Source: Polytrichum commune (lineage: Eukaryota; Streptophyta; Polytrichopsida; Polytrichales; Polytrichaceae). Taken from it: a stretch of DNA of 64,000 nucleotides. A model generated the notes under the pieces. It was not told the origin of the DNA and did not search any database. It saw nothing but the letters and a program-made list of their open reading frames with translations. Of this stretch, positions 25,080 through 36,818 are shown piece by piece (positions within the stretch are counted from its first letter, which is position 1; each line of letters opens with the position of its first letter). The stretch spans positions 13,766,001 to 13,830,000 of the forward strand of contig OX485804.1 in assembly GCA_950295325.1 (NCBI GenBank), written 5' to 3'. Both the position numbers and the translations under genes were made by a program.

Positions 25080-28009
25080 TATGCTAGCTTGTATAGACTT
25101 ACATGTTGAGGCAAAAGAGTCAACATACATGGGTCCGTGTAATGTTTTGTTCCTATGAAACCCAAACACAACAATTACAATGTTGAGACACATGCTAAGA
25201 TAGACCAATGTTAAATCCAACACCCCAAAAATGTAGGCATCTTTATTTGAACGGTGTGCAGTTAGGTGTGAATCTAGGAACAAAACCAAAAAAAAAAGTT
25301 TGCATTTAAGAAAGATTGGACTATGTTTTCAAATGTTGTTAATCATTCTAGGCTCAATAGTCAACATGATATTTATTTATGTTGGGGGGTGGGGATGATG
25401 GACGGGACCTCTATGACCATTTTCTAAGAACAAGAATCTTCACTTTGATCGTGAACAAGGTATTCACACAAGCTTTGCAAAAATGTGAGGGAAATCGCTA
25501 CAAGAGCATATTAGATTTGTTAATTGTCTCACACTCATCTTTGTGTTTCAATTCATATGGAAAGCGAGTGCAAATCTAAACATGAGTATTTAAAGCCCAC
25601 TTACCTTACTTGTATGCATCATGAGGTTAGAGGTGTTTGTAGAAAGAAATCAAATTAAGAAAGACAACTATGATGTTGCCACCGGTGTGAATTAAGGCAT
25701 TGCTTCATCTCCAAGTTGGGTCTAAGTTTATATGTAATCCCAAAGGCTATTGCCTCTGTTCAAAGGCGAACAACTTGAGTGGGTGTAGACAAGCCAACCC
25801 ACACCTATATCCCCAAGGGCCAACCCCTAAGGGTCCCAAATGGTTGATTGAAATATTTGGTTCACTCGGGTACCCCATTATGATTGGGTCAATCGTAGGC
25901 CGTAGGGTGCACATAAAACCAACTGCTATGAAGATCACCCATCCAAGTATTGAAGTTGAGGCATCTAAATCCCATAAAATAATTAAAATTGCATTTGTTT
26001 AGGAGGAATAATATCGAGGAATTATATTTATTGCAAATAGGAACATACTCCAAGGAGGAAGCAAAAAAAAAATCATAAATATGGAAATTGCTACAAATTC
26101 TAAAGCACTGAAGTTTGGCGACACACTGTTGATTTATAGGTTAACCCGTGACTGCTCATCTGAAAGCCAATTGTTGGCTATGATAGTTGTCAAAACTCTT
26201 AGGAGGGTAAGGAATCACAAGTTGTTACCACATAAACTTTATCTCCATTCACCTGCAAAATATAAAACTCACTCATGTTGGCATTACATGACCCTAGTGA
26301 GGGGTAAAATGGACATGGTCGACTATGAATGCCTCAACCTTATTCCGGTCCCAAACAACTTAACCTGGGAGATTCCATGAGATCTTGGTTAAAGCCTTAG
26401 GTTTAAGCCATCACGAGGTATTTATTATACCAACTTGTGGCGATGCCCTTACTTTTGTGGTTATAGCATACTACATTAAATATTGTATTTAGTGTCACCA
26501 TTTTTATTTAACTTGTTAAATACTATTGTCAACCACCCGTGTACTGTCACTAACACTGATGTAAACCTAACATGATTTGCTATTCCATGTGAAAAAGACT
26601 TTAAAATTAAATTATAGATCTATAGCATCGCTATTATTGTCACTTACTAGGCGATTTCTCATCCAAATTTCTAACATCCATAGGATGCAAAATATACAAG
26701 AAGTGGATGAACTAAAATCAAGTTGGGATGACAACACTTTAATTCTTATTCATAATAAGTGTCATTAGAAAAGTTATCACAACGATGTAACATACCATAT
26801 GACACTAAACACAATATTAAATATAGTTTGATCCGTGATGTCCCAACATAACATTATTCAAATCCATAACAGTGTTCCGGGGGGCTGACAATATTCCACA
26901 AAATATTTCCAGATATTTCCAACATTCAAACTGAATTACACCCATGATCCCTATACGTTTGAAAACGGTGGATAAACAATGCAAAGTGATGGGACAACAA
27001 CCGCTGCCACCACCACCACCATGTTGTTTGATGTATGAGAAATTTGATAATCCGACCCCCTTTTGAGACCTATTTCCATGGGTGGGTACCCATAGTAGAG
27101 GCTCTTGTGTCTAATTTGGACACCATCGGGAACCTACAGGGTGCCATAATGTTGATCAAGCTAGGACTAATTTTTGATCACACTAGAATTTACAGTGCCA
27201 TGACACATCGAGTGCTACGGTGAGGAGGAATGAGCGTTTATGGCATAGTGTAGACATTGGTAATATGTTTGGGCCAACTCTTGGCTTCGAAAAGTCACAA
27301 TTATATCAATTTAAGAAAGAAAAAAAAATCCCATTTTTTTGGGGCGATCCTCTTGATTTCTCTCTTCATGTGTATGGAAAATTTGCACCACCTTATACTT
27401 CTCTAGACCTAGGGCATAATCTCTTAAGTGATCAGTTATGGGTACTCATACTCTAGGGCCACTTTATACTTGGACCGGAATGACGGTTGGCCCGAACTCT
27501 AAGAATTTGGCCCAATAGGTTCACTCGGTTTCATCAAATCCGGCCCAAGGCCTTTATAGTAGGTTTCAACCCAAACACTCGTTCATCCCATGTGGCATCC
27601 TACGTGGCACAACTTTGGCGCCAATCCCTTGGGCCAACTTGAAGAAATCAGGACGAGCTTTTCTTTGGCCCAAACTCCCAACATGGGTTGGATTGGGCTC
27701 ATTCGTTGGATAATGAACATCTCTACCCTCGATCCATGGAAGGTTAATTCTATGCATTGCACTTTTTCCCTCAAGAACATCGGGACCTCAAATCAGGGCC
27801 TCATCACTTTCCATGTGACAAGGTTGGGCCCGAAAAAAGTTGATAAAGTTGAACCAAATTGAGAGCTTAATCCACATGAATGGGGCCGGTGCTAAGGTTC
27901 GCCTCAAGTTGTGTATAAAGTGGGCCTTAATGTGCACAAGTGGGAAATGGGCCAATGAACGGGGAGAACCGATTGTTAATTTGAGAAATAACGGCTTGAA
28001 GCTCTAGAC
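25080..28009. other. No supported gene outside the 26.47-kb MITE
   Basis: Several open frames of 60-100 codons (for example 25700-26002 and 26081-26380) have no recognisable domain or splicing context. I treat them as chance. Confidence 0.4.
26471..26828. mobile_element. MITE with ATTAAATATTGT ends, copy 1
   Basis: Left end CTACATTAAATATTGTATTT and right end (reverse complement) CTATATTTAATATTGTGTTT are inverted repeats, both followed by AGTGTCA. The body matches the region from 8850 (shared TCATCCAAATTTC, AGTTGGGATGACAA) and, reversed, 14509-14962. Confidence 0.72.
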
Positions 28010-28160
28010 TTCATGTAAATCACCGACCCATTCAATAAAGAATGTATGGAATATACTCAAATTCATAAAGAAAAACCCAAAGATGACAACATGTAACTGG
28101 TTGGACTCGGTAACACTAGGGTGTTGACCGATTATGCCCAAAAACTTGCCCATACACCGA
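28010..28160 (+). repeat. Coding-like dispersed repeat, copy 1
   Basis: It aligns with 54800-54895 and 63790-63905 (ATAAAGAAAAACCCAAAGAT, ACATGTAACTGGTTGGACT, ACCGATTATGCCCAAAA). A family with translation similar to SIKK-x-x-ED-x-NM-x-LV-x-LG-x-TR-x-LTDY-x-QK; here a stop replaces one codon. Confidence 0.6.
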
Positions 28161-28856
28161 AATGGGGTTCCGGATTTTGGTCTTACTAAGGGCTTGTGTG
28201 CCACTTCACTCACTTTCTTCAAGTTAAGCTGGCTTATGTAATATCATACACTGTTAGCAATTTTTTTTTAAATAAAAAATAAAAAATAAAAAATTGGGGG
28301 GGGGGGGTAATTAACAAGTCAAATGGTCTAAATGGAAGGAAAAGTAATCCTAAACTATTACAAAATCTTTCAACATTCAATGATTTCCCATACTTGTCAA
28401 TGGGATGGAACATAGTGCTAATTAGCCTCTATCTCTTAGTCATGCTTGCAAGTTTTCAAACACTCTTTACTAAACATGAGTATAAAACAACGGAAGAGAC
28501 TATGTATATGTTTGTTCATTCATTCATTAGCAATATAACATACATACGAATTCATGAATGAACAACTTTATACATAGTCTCTCCCGTTGTTATGTATGTA
28601 CGCATGTACATACATACATACATTGTTGTTATTTGTAATTTATGTTATGTGCCGAAGCAAATAATTATATGTATACATATTTGCCTATTTTCTCGCAAAA
28701 ATCTTCATGGAGCGCCTAGCCCTATTTTGAAATAGATTGATTGATGGGCATTTTTTTGCCCAATGTGCTATCAACCTACAATATCGTGGACACAACTCCC
28801 TATTCTGATGAAAAAATATGTTTCTCCCTTTCATATTTCTCCACATGTCATTCTCA

Positions 28857-29363
28857 CGGTTGCTTTACACACAAACCAAGAGTGATGACCATGAAACTCT
28901 AATGGCCCTTGAAAATCATCCAAAGCACATACCATCTTACAAATAAATTTAATTTTGTAATTGATGGGCCCTCGAGCTTTGTGTAAAATGAATGTGGACC
29001 ATGTTGAGGGACCGTAACATATTCTATGGACACCCAAAAATAGCAGGTAGTCCGGGACCCACCATGATAATATGATATTTCAGGAGCCAATGGCAAATTT
29101 AATTGCTTGTTGATGCCCCTAGCTTTGCGTTAGAGCCACCTCTTTTTGATTAGCCTAACACAATATCCAGTAGACCACAAAACATTATCCACTTGATGCC
29201 ATGTAGGACACCATGTACATTTTTCATCCACCAAAAGTTCTTTGGTCCCTCATGTCTTTGGAGTCGAGTGTAAAACGAACTTGGACCATCTCGGCTTCTT
29301 GACGAATCGCATAATTTGTATATCATGGGTCAAGGGCCCTCAAGCTCTAGTGTAGAGTAGCCT
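28857..29363 (+). mobile_element. Diverged fifth member of the ~500-bp Harbinger-like MITE family
   Basis: The block order is the same as in copies 1 and 2: left end GGTTGCTTTACACACAAACC, then ATGACCATGAAA, a central AGAGCCACCTCTTTTTGA segment, the CCATGTAGGACACCATGTA segment, and ACGAACTTGGACCATCTCGG. The right end is GTAGAGTAGCC followed by TTTA. The length (about 507 bp) agrees, but many substitutions make it clearly older. The ends are inferred by alignment to the intact copies. Confidence 0.65.
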
Positions 29364-29449
29364 TTACATTGGGTTGAGGCCCACTCAAATTCCATGTTGA
29401 AACTATGTTCATTATGACATCAATATAGATGAAATAGTGAGGTCTCTAC

Positions 29450-30099
29450 CTATGTTCAGGGAGAACCGACGGCTAGTTCATTATCAGCCGATGGATTTCC
29501 CCTCATGGCCGGTCCAAATTTCCAACCATCGGATGGCAATCCGACTGTAATTTCAATCCTCCGGCAATTAGCCGATGAACCAGAAAATGTCCCGGAAATG
29601 TAGCCGATTCTTCTTGTGAGTTATCGGATTTCAACCGGAAGCATCCAGAGCGCTATTTGTCTAGGGCATCTGATGATGCACTTGAGGAACCTTAAACTTT
29701 TTGAATTATGCAACCTTTCCATGACCAAATCCAATTGCTTCTATGAAGAATTGGGGGACCCTTGGCCTTCAAGCGGTGAAGGCATTGCTAGGTTCAATTC
29801 CTGCCAAGGATATTAACTCTTCAAATTTAAAGTTTTGAACATGCCTTTCTTCTCACTTATTCAAGATTTTGTAGTAAGAAATGATTTCTAATAACTTTTC
29901 ATACATTTTTAAAACAATTAGTGCGGATATGAATTCCATTTAATCAGATATTGGCCAATGAAAATATGAAAATATAGGCAATTGGCCGATTGATTTTACA
30001 AAAGACCGGCTGTTGCCGATGTAAATTGGAAAAAATCCGACCCTTCGTGGTAACTACCGGCAATTAGCCACTAAGGCTTCGAAAACTTCCCAAACTCTG
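29450..30099. mobile_element. hAT-like non-autonomous element, copy A (8-bp target duplication)
   Basis: A 650-bp element flanked by the same 8 bp, GTCTCTAC, at 29442-29449 and 30100-30107. Ends are short and imperfect inverted repeats (CTATGTTCAGGGAGA, and CAGAGTTTGGGAAGT on the other strand). An 8-bp duplication and a CAGAG terminus fit the hAT superfamily. Many short subterminal motifs of the type CCGGCAATTAGCCGAT lie near both ends, as hAT transposase binding sites usually do. A near-identical inverted copy is at 53698-54358. It encodes no transposase. Confidence 0.8.
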
Positions 30100-30476
30100 G
30101 TCTCTACTATAACTTCAGAAGAATTAGTAGTCTACTTGTTTGATATCAACAATAAACATCTTACGCAACGTGGTCCACACTATTCGTCATTGACTCACGT
30201 TAAGTGTCTTACAATCATTGAGTGGCAACAAGAGAGGGTATGACATGACCGAATTACGAAGACCACCCTCATTAACATAACACACTAGTTTTAATGCCAC
30301 GCTTAATATATTTGAGTTAGAGTAGTTTCCATGGAAATGTGACACCCTACAACAAACCTACTTGCACTAGTTGATCAAGGAAGGAGTGGATGAAAATTCG
30401 GCATCTAGTGAAGAACCAAACTAGGCCAGTGTATTATTGTAGACCGCACAACCACAACACACACAATATTGTAGCT

Positions 30477-30926
30477 CTCTAGCAGCTTGGGCAAAAAAAT
30501 AATTAATTTTAAAGGTGCCTAAATTTATGGGAAATTAATTTTGTTGAGTGTCCAAAAAAGAAAGAAATTTCATTCAGAGAGTGCCTAAATTTGCAATAAT
30601 GTAAGTGACATTCACTGGAATCCAACAAAGTAGCATCAAATCAAAGCAAAATTTGTTGCCAAGCAAAACCCTAACATACAACTAAAAGACATACTTTTGA
30701 ACAAGGAATGTTGGTTAAGGGAAGTGTTTAGGTTAATTGTAGCCACCATAGATGAAATTAGAAAAACCATCCATGAATTATAGAAATGATTTGGATGAAT
30801 GTCTAAAAAAAATTTTTTTTTTTTTAAACGCCCATTTTTAGAATATTGTTTTTTGGACTCCTTAACTTACTTTCACACTTTAATTAATCATTATGCATAA
30901 AGTTGCTCAAACTGCTAGAGAGCTAT
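30477..30926. mobile_element. TIR element with GCTCTCTAG ends, copy 2 (inverted)
   Basis: Left end GCTCTCTAGCAGCTTGGGCA; right end is a diverged version (GCTCAAACTGCTAGAGAGC). The body is the reverse complement of the 20.28-kb copy with several indels. Confidence 0.72.
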
Positions 30927-33004
30927 GGTACTTGGCTACATGGAATTATTGCATACAACCATTGTGTCTCCCATCTATTGAGTGAAAATGTTGTGATATC
31001 ATCTATGACCATAGTGTGGTGGTAATTTCAACATTTGTCGAAACATTGTGGAACAGTTGAAATCGAATTGTCAAAAAAAAATGCTTAATTTTTGTAAAGG
31101 AGAAGTTAGAATAAATTAAAATACTTGTTTTAAAATATTAAATATTTAAGACCAATAAATGTTCAACATTAGTTTGCTTGAACTGCCACGAGACTACAAT
31201 AGTCCAGAAATTGAGATATTACATTTGATTTGATAATCTACACCAACTTTCTTGACCTTGTTATGTACAATTCAACTTGATTTCCATTGCATAGCTATTT
31301 CTTATAAAAATCCCATTAAGGAATTGCTAAATGTCTCATAAATCATGACATGTTCTCGTGATGTTTTGGCACAATCTTGCTAACCATTGACGTTTAGTGT
31401 GTTTATTAGGGTTGGGGCCCATTTTGTTTGTTTTAGGTGTTTCCCAATGGGAGTCACTCGTGCTTGCTAAAGTTTCAGAGGCAACAAAAGGGTAAGGTCT
31501 TATGTAACCTTTTTAAACAAAACTTATAAGTTGTAGAGAGATTCAATATATTGGAATATGTTTTGATACATTCCAATAAAATTCATCAAATATGGGGAAT
31601 ATCCCATAAACATGCACATAGTCCCCCCCCCCTTTCTCCCAAACACATATGGAGAGGCTAGGATTGTTGTGGATGATAGATGGTAGAGGGGATGAGTGAA
31701 GGTTGAGTGTATCTTAGGATTGAAAGACCATGCCTCTTATGTTTGCTTTCTTATGTAAAACATGTCATAATGTTTTCTTTTGGTTTGAAATGGATTGGGT
31801 AGTTATATATCAGAAGCGTTTGTTGAACATCCTACAAATTTAGATGACTTTGATATTAAATTTACCCTTGTAGAAGCTTTGACTATTTACAATTTGGTTC
31901 TCACTTTGGTATCTTAATTTGCCAATGATTTATCTACATCTGAATGTTTACAAAGTTTCATACTTTTGATACATATTTCTTCATTTTGTGGTGGGGATGT
32001 GGAGGCACTATGTGTTTGTGGTGTTTCATTGCCAAGATGGTAGCAGAAGGTCATGGCCCATACTATTCAATAGTTTTATATGCCCTCCCAATTTTATTTT
32101 TTATTATTATAGATTTAAGTAGTATTTTTTGAAGAGTAATTAACCAAGGCATGAGGAGATTGGCTAGGACTACCTATGGTGTGGATGGGATGGGTGAAGG
32201 TGGGGACATTTGCTAGGGTTGGAAGGCCAAACCCTTATGCCTCCTTTCTTTCTTCCTTTGAGCATGCATTATTCTCACTTCATCGTGGTATTGTACGGGA
32301 GCAACACATGCATCACTGTGGAGTGTGATGGCGTCCTTTGTGTTCGAGGTGTTCAAGGCCAAGATGACAATGCAAGGTCATGCATCATGGATTTGCTTAC
32401 CCTTTCCCTCATTTAACATATTATTGGTTGGACACTAAAGAAACTTGTAATTACCCCTGGCCCCCCATATAATGCATAGAGAGGGGCACGCTTACTTTAT
32501 CTAGAGGTGAGAATGAGAATGTTTGAAGGGCATACCTCTATGTCTCCTATCTTTTGTAAAGAACATGCAACTTTTCTTAATCTATTATTAAGGACATGTT
32601 AAGGACAACATTGTGTGCATCATTATTTATTGTGAAATGTCCTACTAGAGGGGGTTCACATGTATGAGGTGTTCAAGGCTTTGATAATGACAATTGGTCA
32701 CGTCCCCCACCAATATTACTCACGAAACTTTTAACAATGACTCCTCCCCAAATGACACAAAGGTAAGGCTAGCTAGCTAGACTAGCTAGAGCATGTGTGG
32801 ATGTAGAATGGTAGTTGAGGGTATGGGTGAAGGTGGGGCGCATAATGACATTGGAAACTTCACACCTCAATGCTTGCCCCCCCCCCCTTTTTCTTTCTTT
32901 TTTGTTGGGGCAAAGAACATGTGGAGAATTATCTCTTATCATGGACAATGTCTCATGCATCAAAACATTTATTGTTGCATATTTGAAGAGGTGTTGAATA
33001 CTAA

Positions 33005-33398
33005 GAGCATCCTCAGTCGGTCTAGGTAAAGCTCACTGCAAACCAAAACCTATCTTTTGACTGACCTAAAATTAGAAACTGAAATTACCATCATTAGAAG
33101 CACACCTAAATAAACGTGAGATATTTCTCAAGAAAAAAGAATTGTAAAAATTTGACGTAGGTGAAATCCCTCATTGAAAACACCACATTTTCAAAATTTA
33201 GAGGGAGTGCACCAAATCTTGCTTTAAAATGGAAAGATCCTCCCACACTCCCTCCAAATTTTTGACATTTAGAGGGAGTGTGGGAGGATCTGTCCATTTT
33301 AAGCAAGATTTGGTGCACTCCCTCTAAATTTTGAGCAATTTTAAGCAAGATAGGTCTTGGTTTGCAGTGAGCTTTACCTAGACCGACTGAGGATGCTC
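33005..33398. mobile_element. Foldback MITE, PIF/Harbinger-like, 394 bp, TAA target duplication
   Basis: It begins GAGCATCCTCAGTCGGTCTA and ends with the reverse complement of that. The terminal match extends about 50 bp, flanked by TAA at 33002-33004 and 33399-33401. GAGCATC-type ends with 3-bp TWA duplications are typical of plant PIF/Harbinger MITEs. The interior is a second long palindrome: arms at about 33188-33254 and 33270-33335 pair almost perfectly, so the whole element can fold into one hairpin. It lies within the tandem array. Confidence 0.85.
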
Positions 33399-33762
33399 TA
33401 AGATGGTAGCAAACGGTCACACCCCCACATACTATCGCTTGGTCAATAAAGGAGCATTTTACTAGTGTCCCTTATCCCAAATAACACGTAGGTAGGGATG
33501 CTAGCTAGTATTACTTAGGTAGCGGAGGTGTGGATGAAATATGAATGGTGGAGGGGATGGATGAAAGCATGGCTCGTGCTAAACCTAGAAGGCCACACCT
33601 TTATGCTTTTCTTTTTTTCTTGTGAACGCAAAGGGGATGGGTGAAGGTGAAATGCATATTGGGGCTAGAAGACCAAGCATTTATGACTTCTTTCGTTTGA
33701 AAAAAAAGAAAAAAGAAGAAGAAGAAAGAAGTAGAGTTTTGCTTGGTCATTGAAGAAACACA

Positions 33763-33789
33763 CACACATGTGTGTGTGTGTGTGTGTAT
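33763..33789. repeat. (CA)n-(TG)n palindromic microsatellite
   Basis: Alternating CA turns into alternating TG around a central ATGT, making a self-complementary dinucleotide tract. It sits in a degraded unit of the tandem array. Confidence 0.85.
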
Positions 33790-34991
33790 ATGCCCCCCTT
33801 CCCAAACAACACATAGGCAGAGAGACTAGGATTACCTAGTTAGAAGTGGCGCGAGATGAAAATGATGATGGATTGTTGATGGAAGGCTATGCGTCTATGG
33901 CATATGTTTTTTTTTTTTTTTTTTTTCAAATAACAAATTGTAAACAACTTGGAAGGTTCTACTTGTTGTCAAAGCACCATACCAAAAACAAACATAGCTT
34001 AAATGCATTTTAGACCCATCGAGGAGCTCAAAAATAGTTTAAGGGAGGTGGGGTGGGCTGGGGGGGGAGTGAGGGTATAGTGGGTATGTCATGGTATCTA
34101 CAAGAGGTCGTGAGCGGGCCCAATTTGGAGGGCCAACAAAGGTCTTGACTGCCTCGTGCTTTCCTTCGTTACTTATGGTTGAAATCGCGGGGTAATTGTT
34201 GAGGAAGGGGATAGCCATTGAGAATGTGATGTTAGTTGGAAATTGAGTCTAGCTAAAAACCAACAACTATAAATACTACCCAAGTGGCTAGCAAGAAGCG
34301 CATGCATGGGGCCACCTATGTTGCTACCCGACAACTCCTTAGCCTACCATGTCATTCAAAGCATGTTGCCTTTTGCCTATATGCCCGACATCTAAGCATT
34401 CAAGCATGAGTTTTAGCAATCAACTACAAAGTCCCGAGATAGCAACTAGGGCCCTAAAATTGGGTTGCCATGTCTAGCCCGAGGTCTAACAGTGGTTGAG
34501 TTAGCATTTAACTCTATTGAAGAAATATTCAATTATGCCCCTCCCCAAATGACACATGGGTAGAGAGGCCACGTAGTTAGCATTAACGAGGTGTGGTTGA
34601 AAACAATGGTGGAGCTTATGGGTGAAGGTAGGGCATTTGTGGGGCTAGAAAGCCGTGCCTCCATGGTATATGCTTTTCGTATATGTAAACAACATGTAGA
34701 GATTTACTTGTACACTGAAGAAACATTTTAAAATGGCCCACCCTCCCTAAATGACACGTGAGTAGAGAGGCTAGCTTTGTGTAATGGAAAAAATAATGGT
34801 GGAGGGGATGGGTGAAGACCATTGGAAGGGGGGGGGGGGCACAAGGGAGGCAATCGGTGGGCAAAATGTGAGTTACGATGAATGGGTCGATTCAATTCCA
34901 AGTGGTGGAGTTTATATTGAACTTTTAATGACAGAGCATCATGTAATGGGAAAGTTCCAATAATACATGGAAATTTGGTTTTCATAAATAA

Positions 34992-34997
<6 letters not shown>

Positions 34998-35050
<53 letters not shown>
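34998..35050. repeat. (AT)n microsatellite
   Basis: An uninterrupted run of about 26 AT dinucleotides inside the tandem-array region. ORFs reading as alternating Ile-Tyr through it on both strands are artefacts of the repeat. Confidence 0.95.
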
Positions 35051-35051
<1 letters not shown>

Positions 35052-36044
35052 TAATGTGATATACATTGATAAATTTGAACAAATTGTTTTTTTGGTTGTA
35101 AATGTGATGTGTCATGATCATACTAGTATCTCAAAGTGGCTATTGTTTGTCAACAATTTAGGGTACAAAGTTCTAAGTTCTAGTTTGGAATATTTTGTCA
35201 TTCAATTGTCATATGTATTATGTGTTGTTTTGGTGGTTTGGTGAATACATTTGTTTGCTACTTTGCCATTGTCATGTCTTTAGTTTGTACATTGATTGTA
35301 CCATTTTATACTCAAAGCTAGATTTTTTTTCCTAGCATATACAAGTAATGTAGTATGCTATAAAAAAAAGGATCCCGTGATTTCTAGGTAAGAAAGGGTA
35401 CAAGAAACGGGGTCCAAGTGCAACTACTGCATGTTAAGGGTTTCACAAACTCTTGGAACCCAACACAATAGACCACATAATAACACCCGATTCACGCACG
35501 TGTATACAAATCATAACGGAGTGTGATTCCCCCCAACGGGGCATATAATGCAGCTGGAAGGCCTTGCCCATATGGCATATGTTTTTTTTGTGTTTGTAAA
35601 GAACATCCAAATAGTTACTTGAACTTTGAAAATTCGTTCCAAACCCCCCCCCCCTCCTTAAATAACGCACATGCATAGAGAGGATATCTAGGTGTGGATG
35701 AAAAGTGATGGTGGAGGGTATGGGTGAATGTGGGGCACCTAATGGGGTTGGAAGGTCATGCCTCTTTGGCATATGCTTTCTTTTATTTGTTAAAAACATG
35801 TACAAATACATTTAGACATTGAAGGAATATCTCACAGTGTCCCTCCCCAAACAATACACGAGTACAAAGAGGCTATGTAGCTAGAATTGATCAAGGTGTG
35901 GATGAAAATTGATGGTGGAGGGGATTGGTGAAGGTGGGCCACCTGTTGGGGCTGGAAGGTAGTGCCTCTATGAAATAAGTTTCTTTCTTTCTTTCTTTCT
36001 TTTTCTTTTTTAAATTTATTTTACTTGTGAAGAACTTGCATTTA

Positions 36045-36818
36045 CAGTCCACCCTCTATAAATGTTACACCTATAAGTGTTAACCCTCTCTAAATGTTAA
36101 CTTTCTTCTACTCCCCACATATTGCACACTATAAATGTTAAACGTGTTAACTGTTAACAAAATGGTACTCCCTTCTTTGTAAATTTGACTCTATAAATGT
36201 TAACGAATTAAATACAACCTTAATATAATTAGTTTGGCTACTAATAGTTCTAGTGATGGAAGTTCAAGAATGGAGGCACAAGAGTATGTGCAATACGAAT
36301 TAGACTTTGATTTGAACAATCCATATGAGGTCACCGAAGAGGATGTATGGGATGTTTTAGGCTCTATTGGTGGGACTTCTAATGTCTCAGATGATGATTG
36401 TGAGGGAGAGGAGTGCGAGGTGGAACCCATTCCATCTTATAGTGACTTGCAATTTAGTTTTGGTATCATTAGAAGGTACATGGAATCATGTTCATGTGAT
36501 GTGTCCAAGTATGTGGGTTTGTTGGTGCAGATTGAGAAATATTTGCAAGTTGTGCATGCAGATGAATCTCACCAAAGAACCATTGATTCATACTTCACCC
36601 GTGATTTGTAAACTTGATATTGAATAAAGTTTTGATTGGGTTTGCAATTTTATGAATGGTATTCTCTCACAAGGACTCTTCACAATTGCTTATATTAATA
36701 AATGTTAAGATTTGTATATTGCTCAAAAAAGTAATTTTATAATTGTTAATTGTTAACACCTCTATAAATGTTAACTTTGATCCACTCCCGAGGGTTAACA
36801 TTTATAGAGGGTAGACTG
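36045..36818. mobile_element. Pogo-like (Tc1/mariner) non-autonomous element, 774 bp
   Basis: The ends are inverted repeats that begin CAGTC(C/T)ACCCTCTATAAATG and are flanked on both sides by TA. Extra copies of CTATAAATGTTAA sit just inside each end. The TA-plus-CAGT ends and the CCTCTATAAAT motif resemble pogo-type plant elements such as Emigrant/Lemi1. The element sits inside a unit of the tandem array. The host sequence on either side (GAACTTGCATT, then CTTGAACACTAAAG) joins into the normal array unit, so the insertion is younger than the array. It retains one coding remnant (36270-36611) and lacks the DNA-binding and DDE catalytic parts. Confidence 0.82.
36270..36611 (+). pseudogene. 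Pogo/Tigger-type transposase C-terminal remnant with PIP-box-like motif
   Basis: An open frame of 113 residues from the ATG; a TTG codon at 36234 is in frame upstream and follows a splice-acceptor-like TTAG. It is acidic (many D and E), then has a helical stretch (SFGIIRRYMESC), and ends HQRTIDSYFTRDL. QRTIDSYF fits the PCNA-interacting pattern Q-x-x-I/L-x-x-aromatic-aromatic. A PCNA-binding motif at the C-terminus is known for Drosophila pogo transposase. No DDE catalytic domain or helix-turn-helix is present in the element. The assignment comes from TIR context, acidic composition and the C-terminal motif; a search against pogo-family transposases would settle it. Confidence 0.6.

Noticed and set aside
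34728-35244. ORFs rich in alternating Ile-Tyr
   Set aside because: Translation of the (AT)n microsatellite.
35443-35811. 122-codon minus-strand ORF
   Set aside because: Antisense to two units of the tandem array; the same frame is broken in other units.
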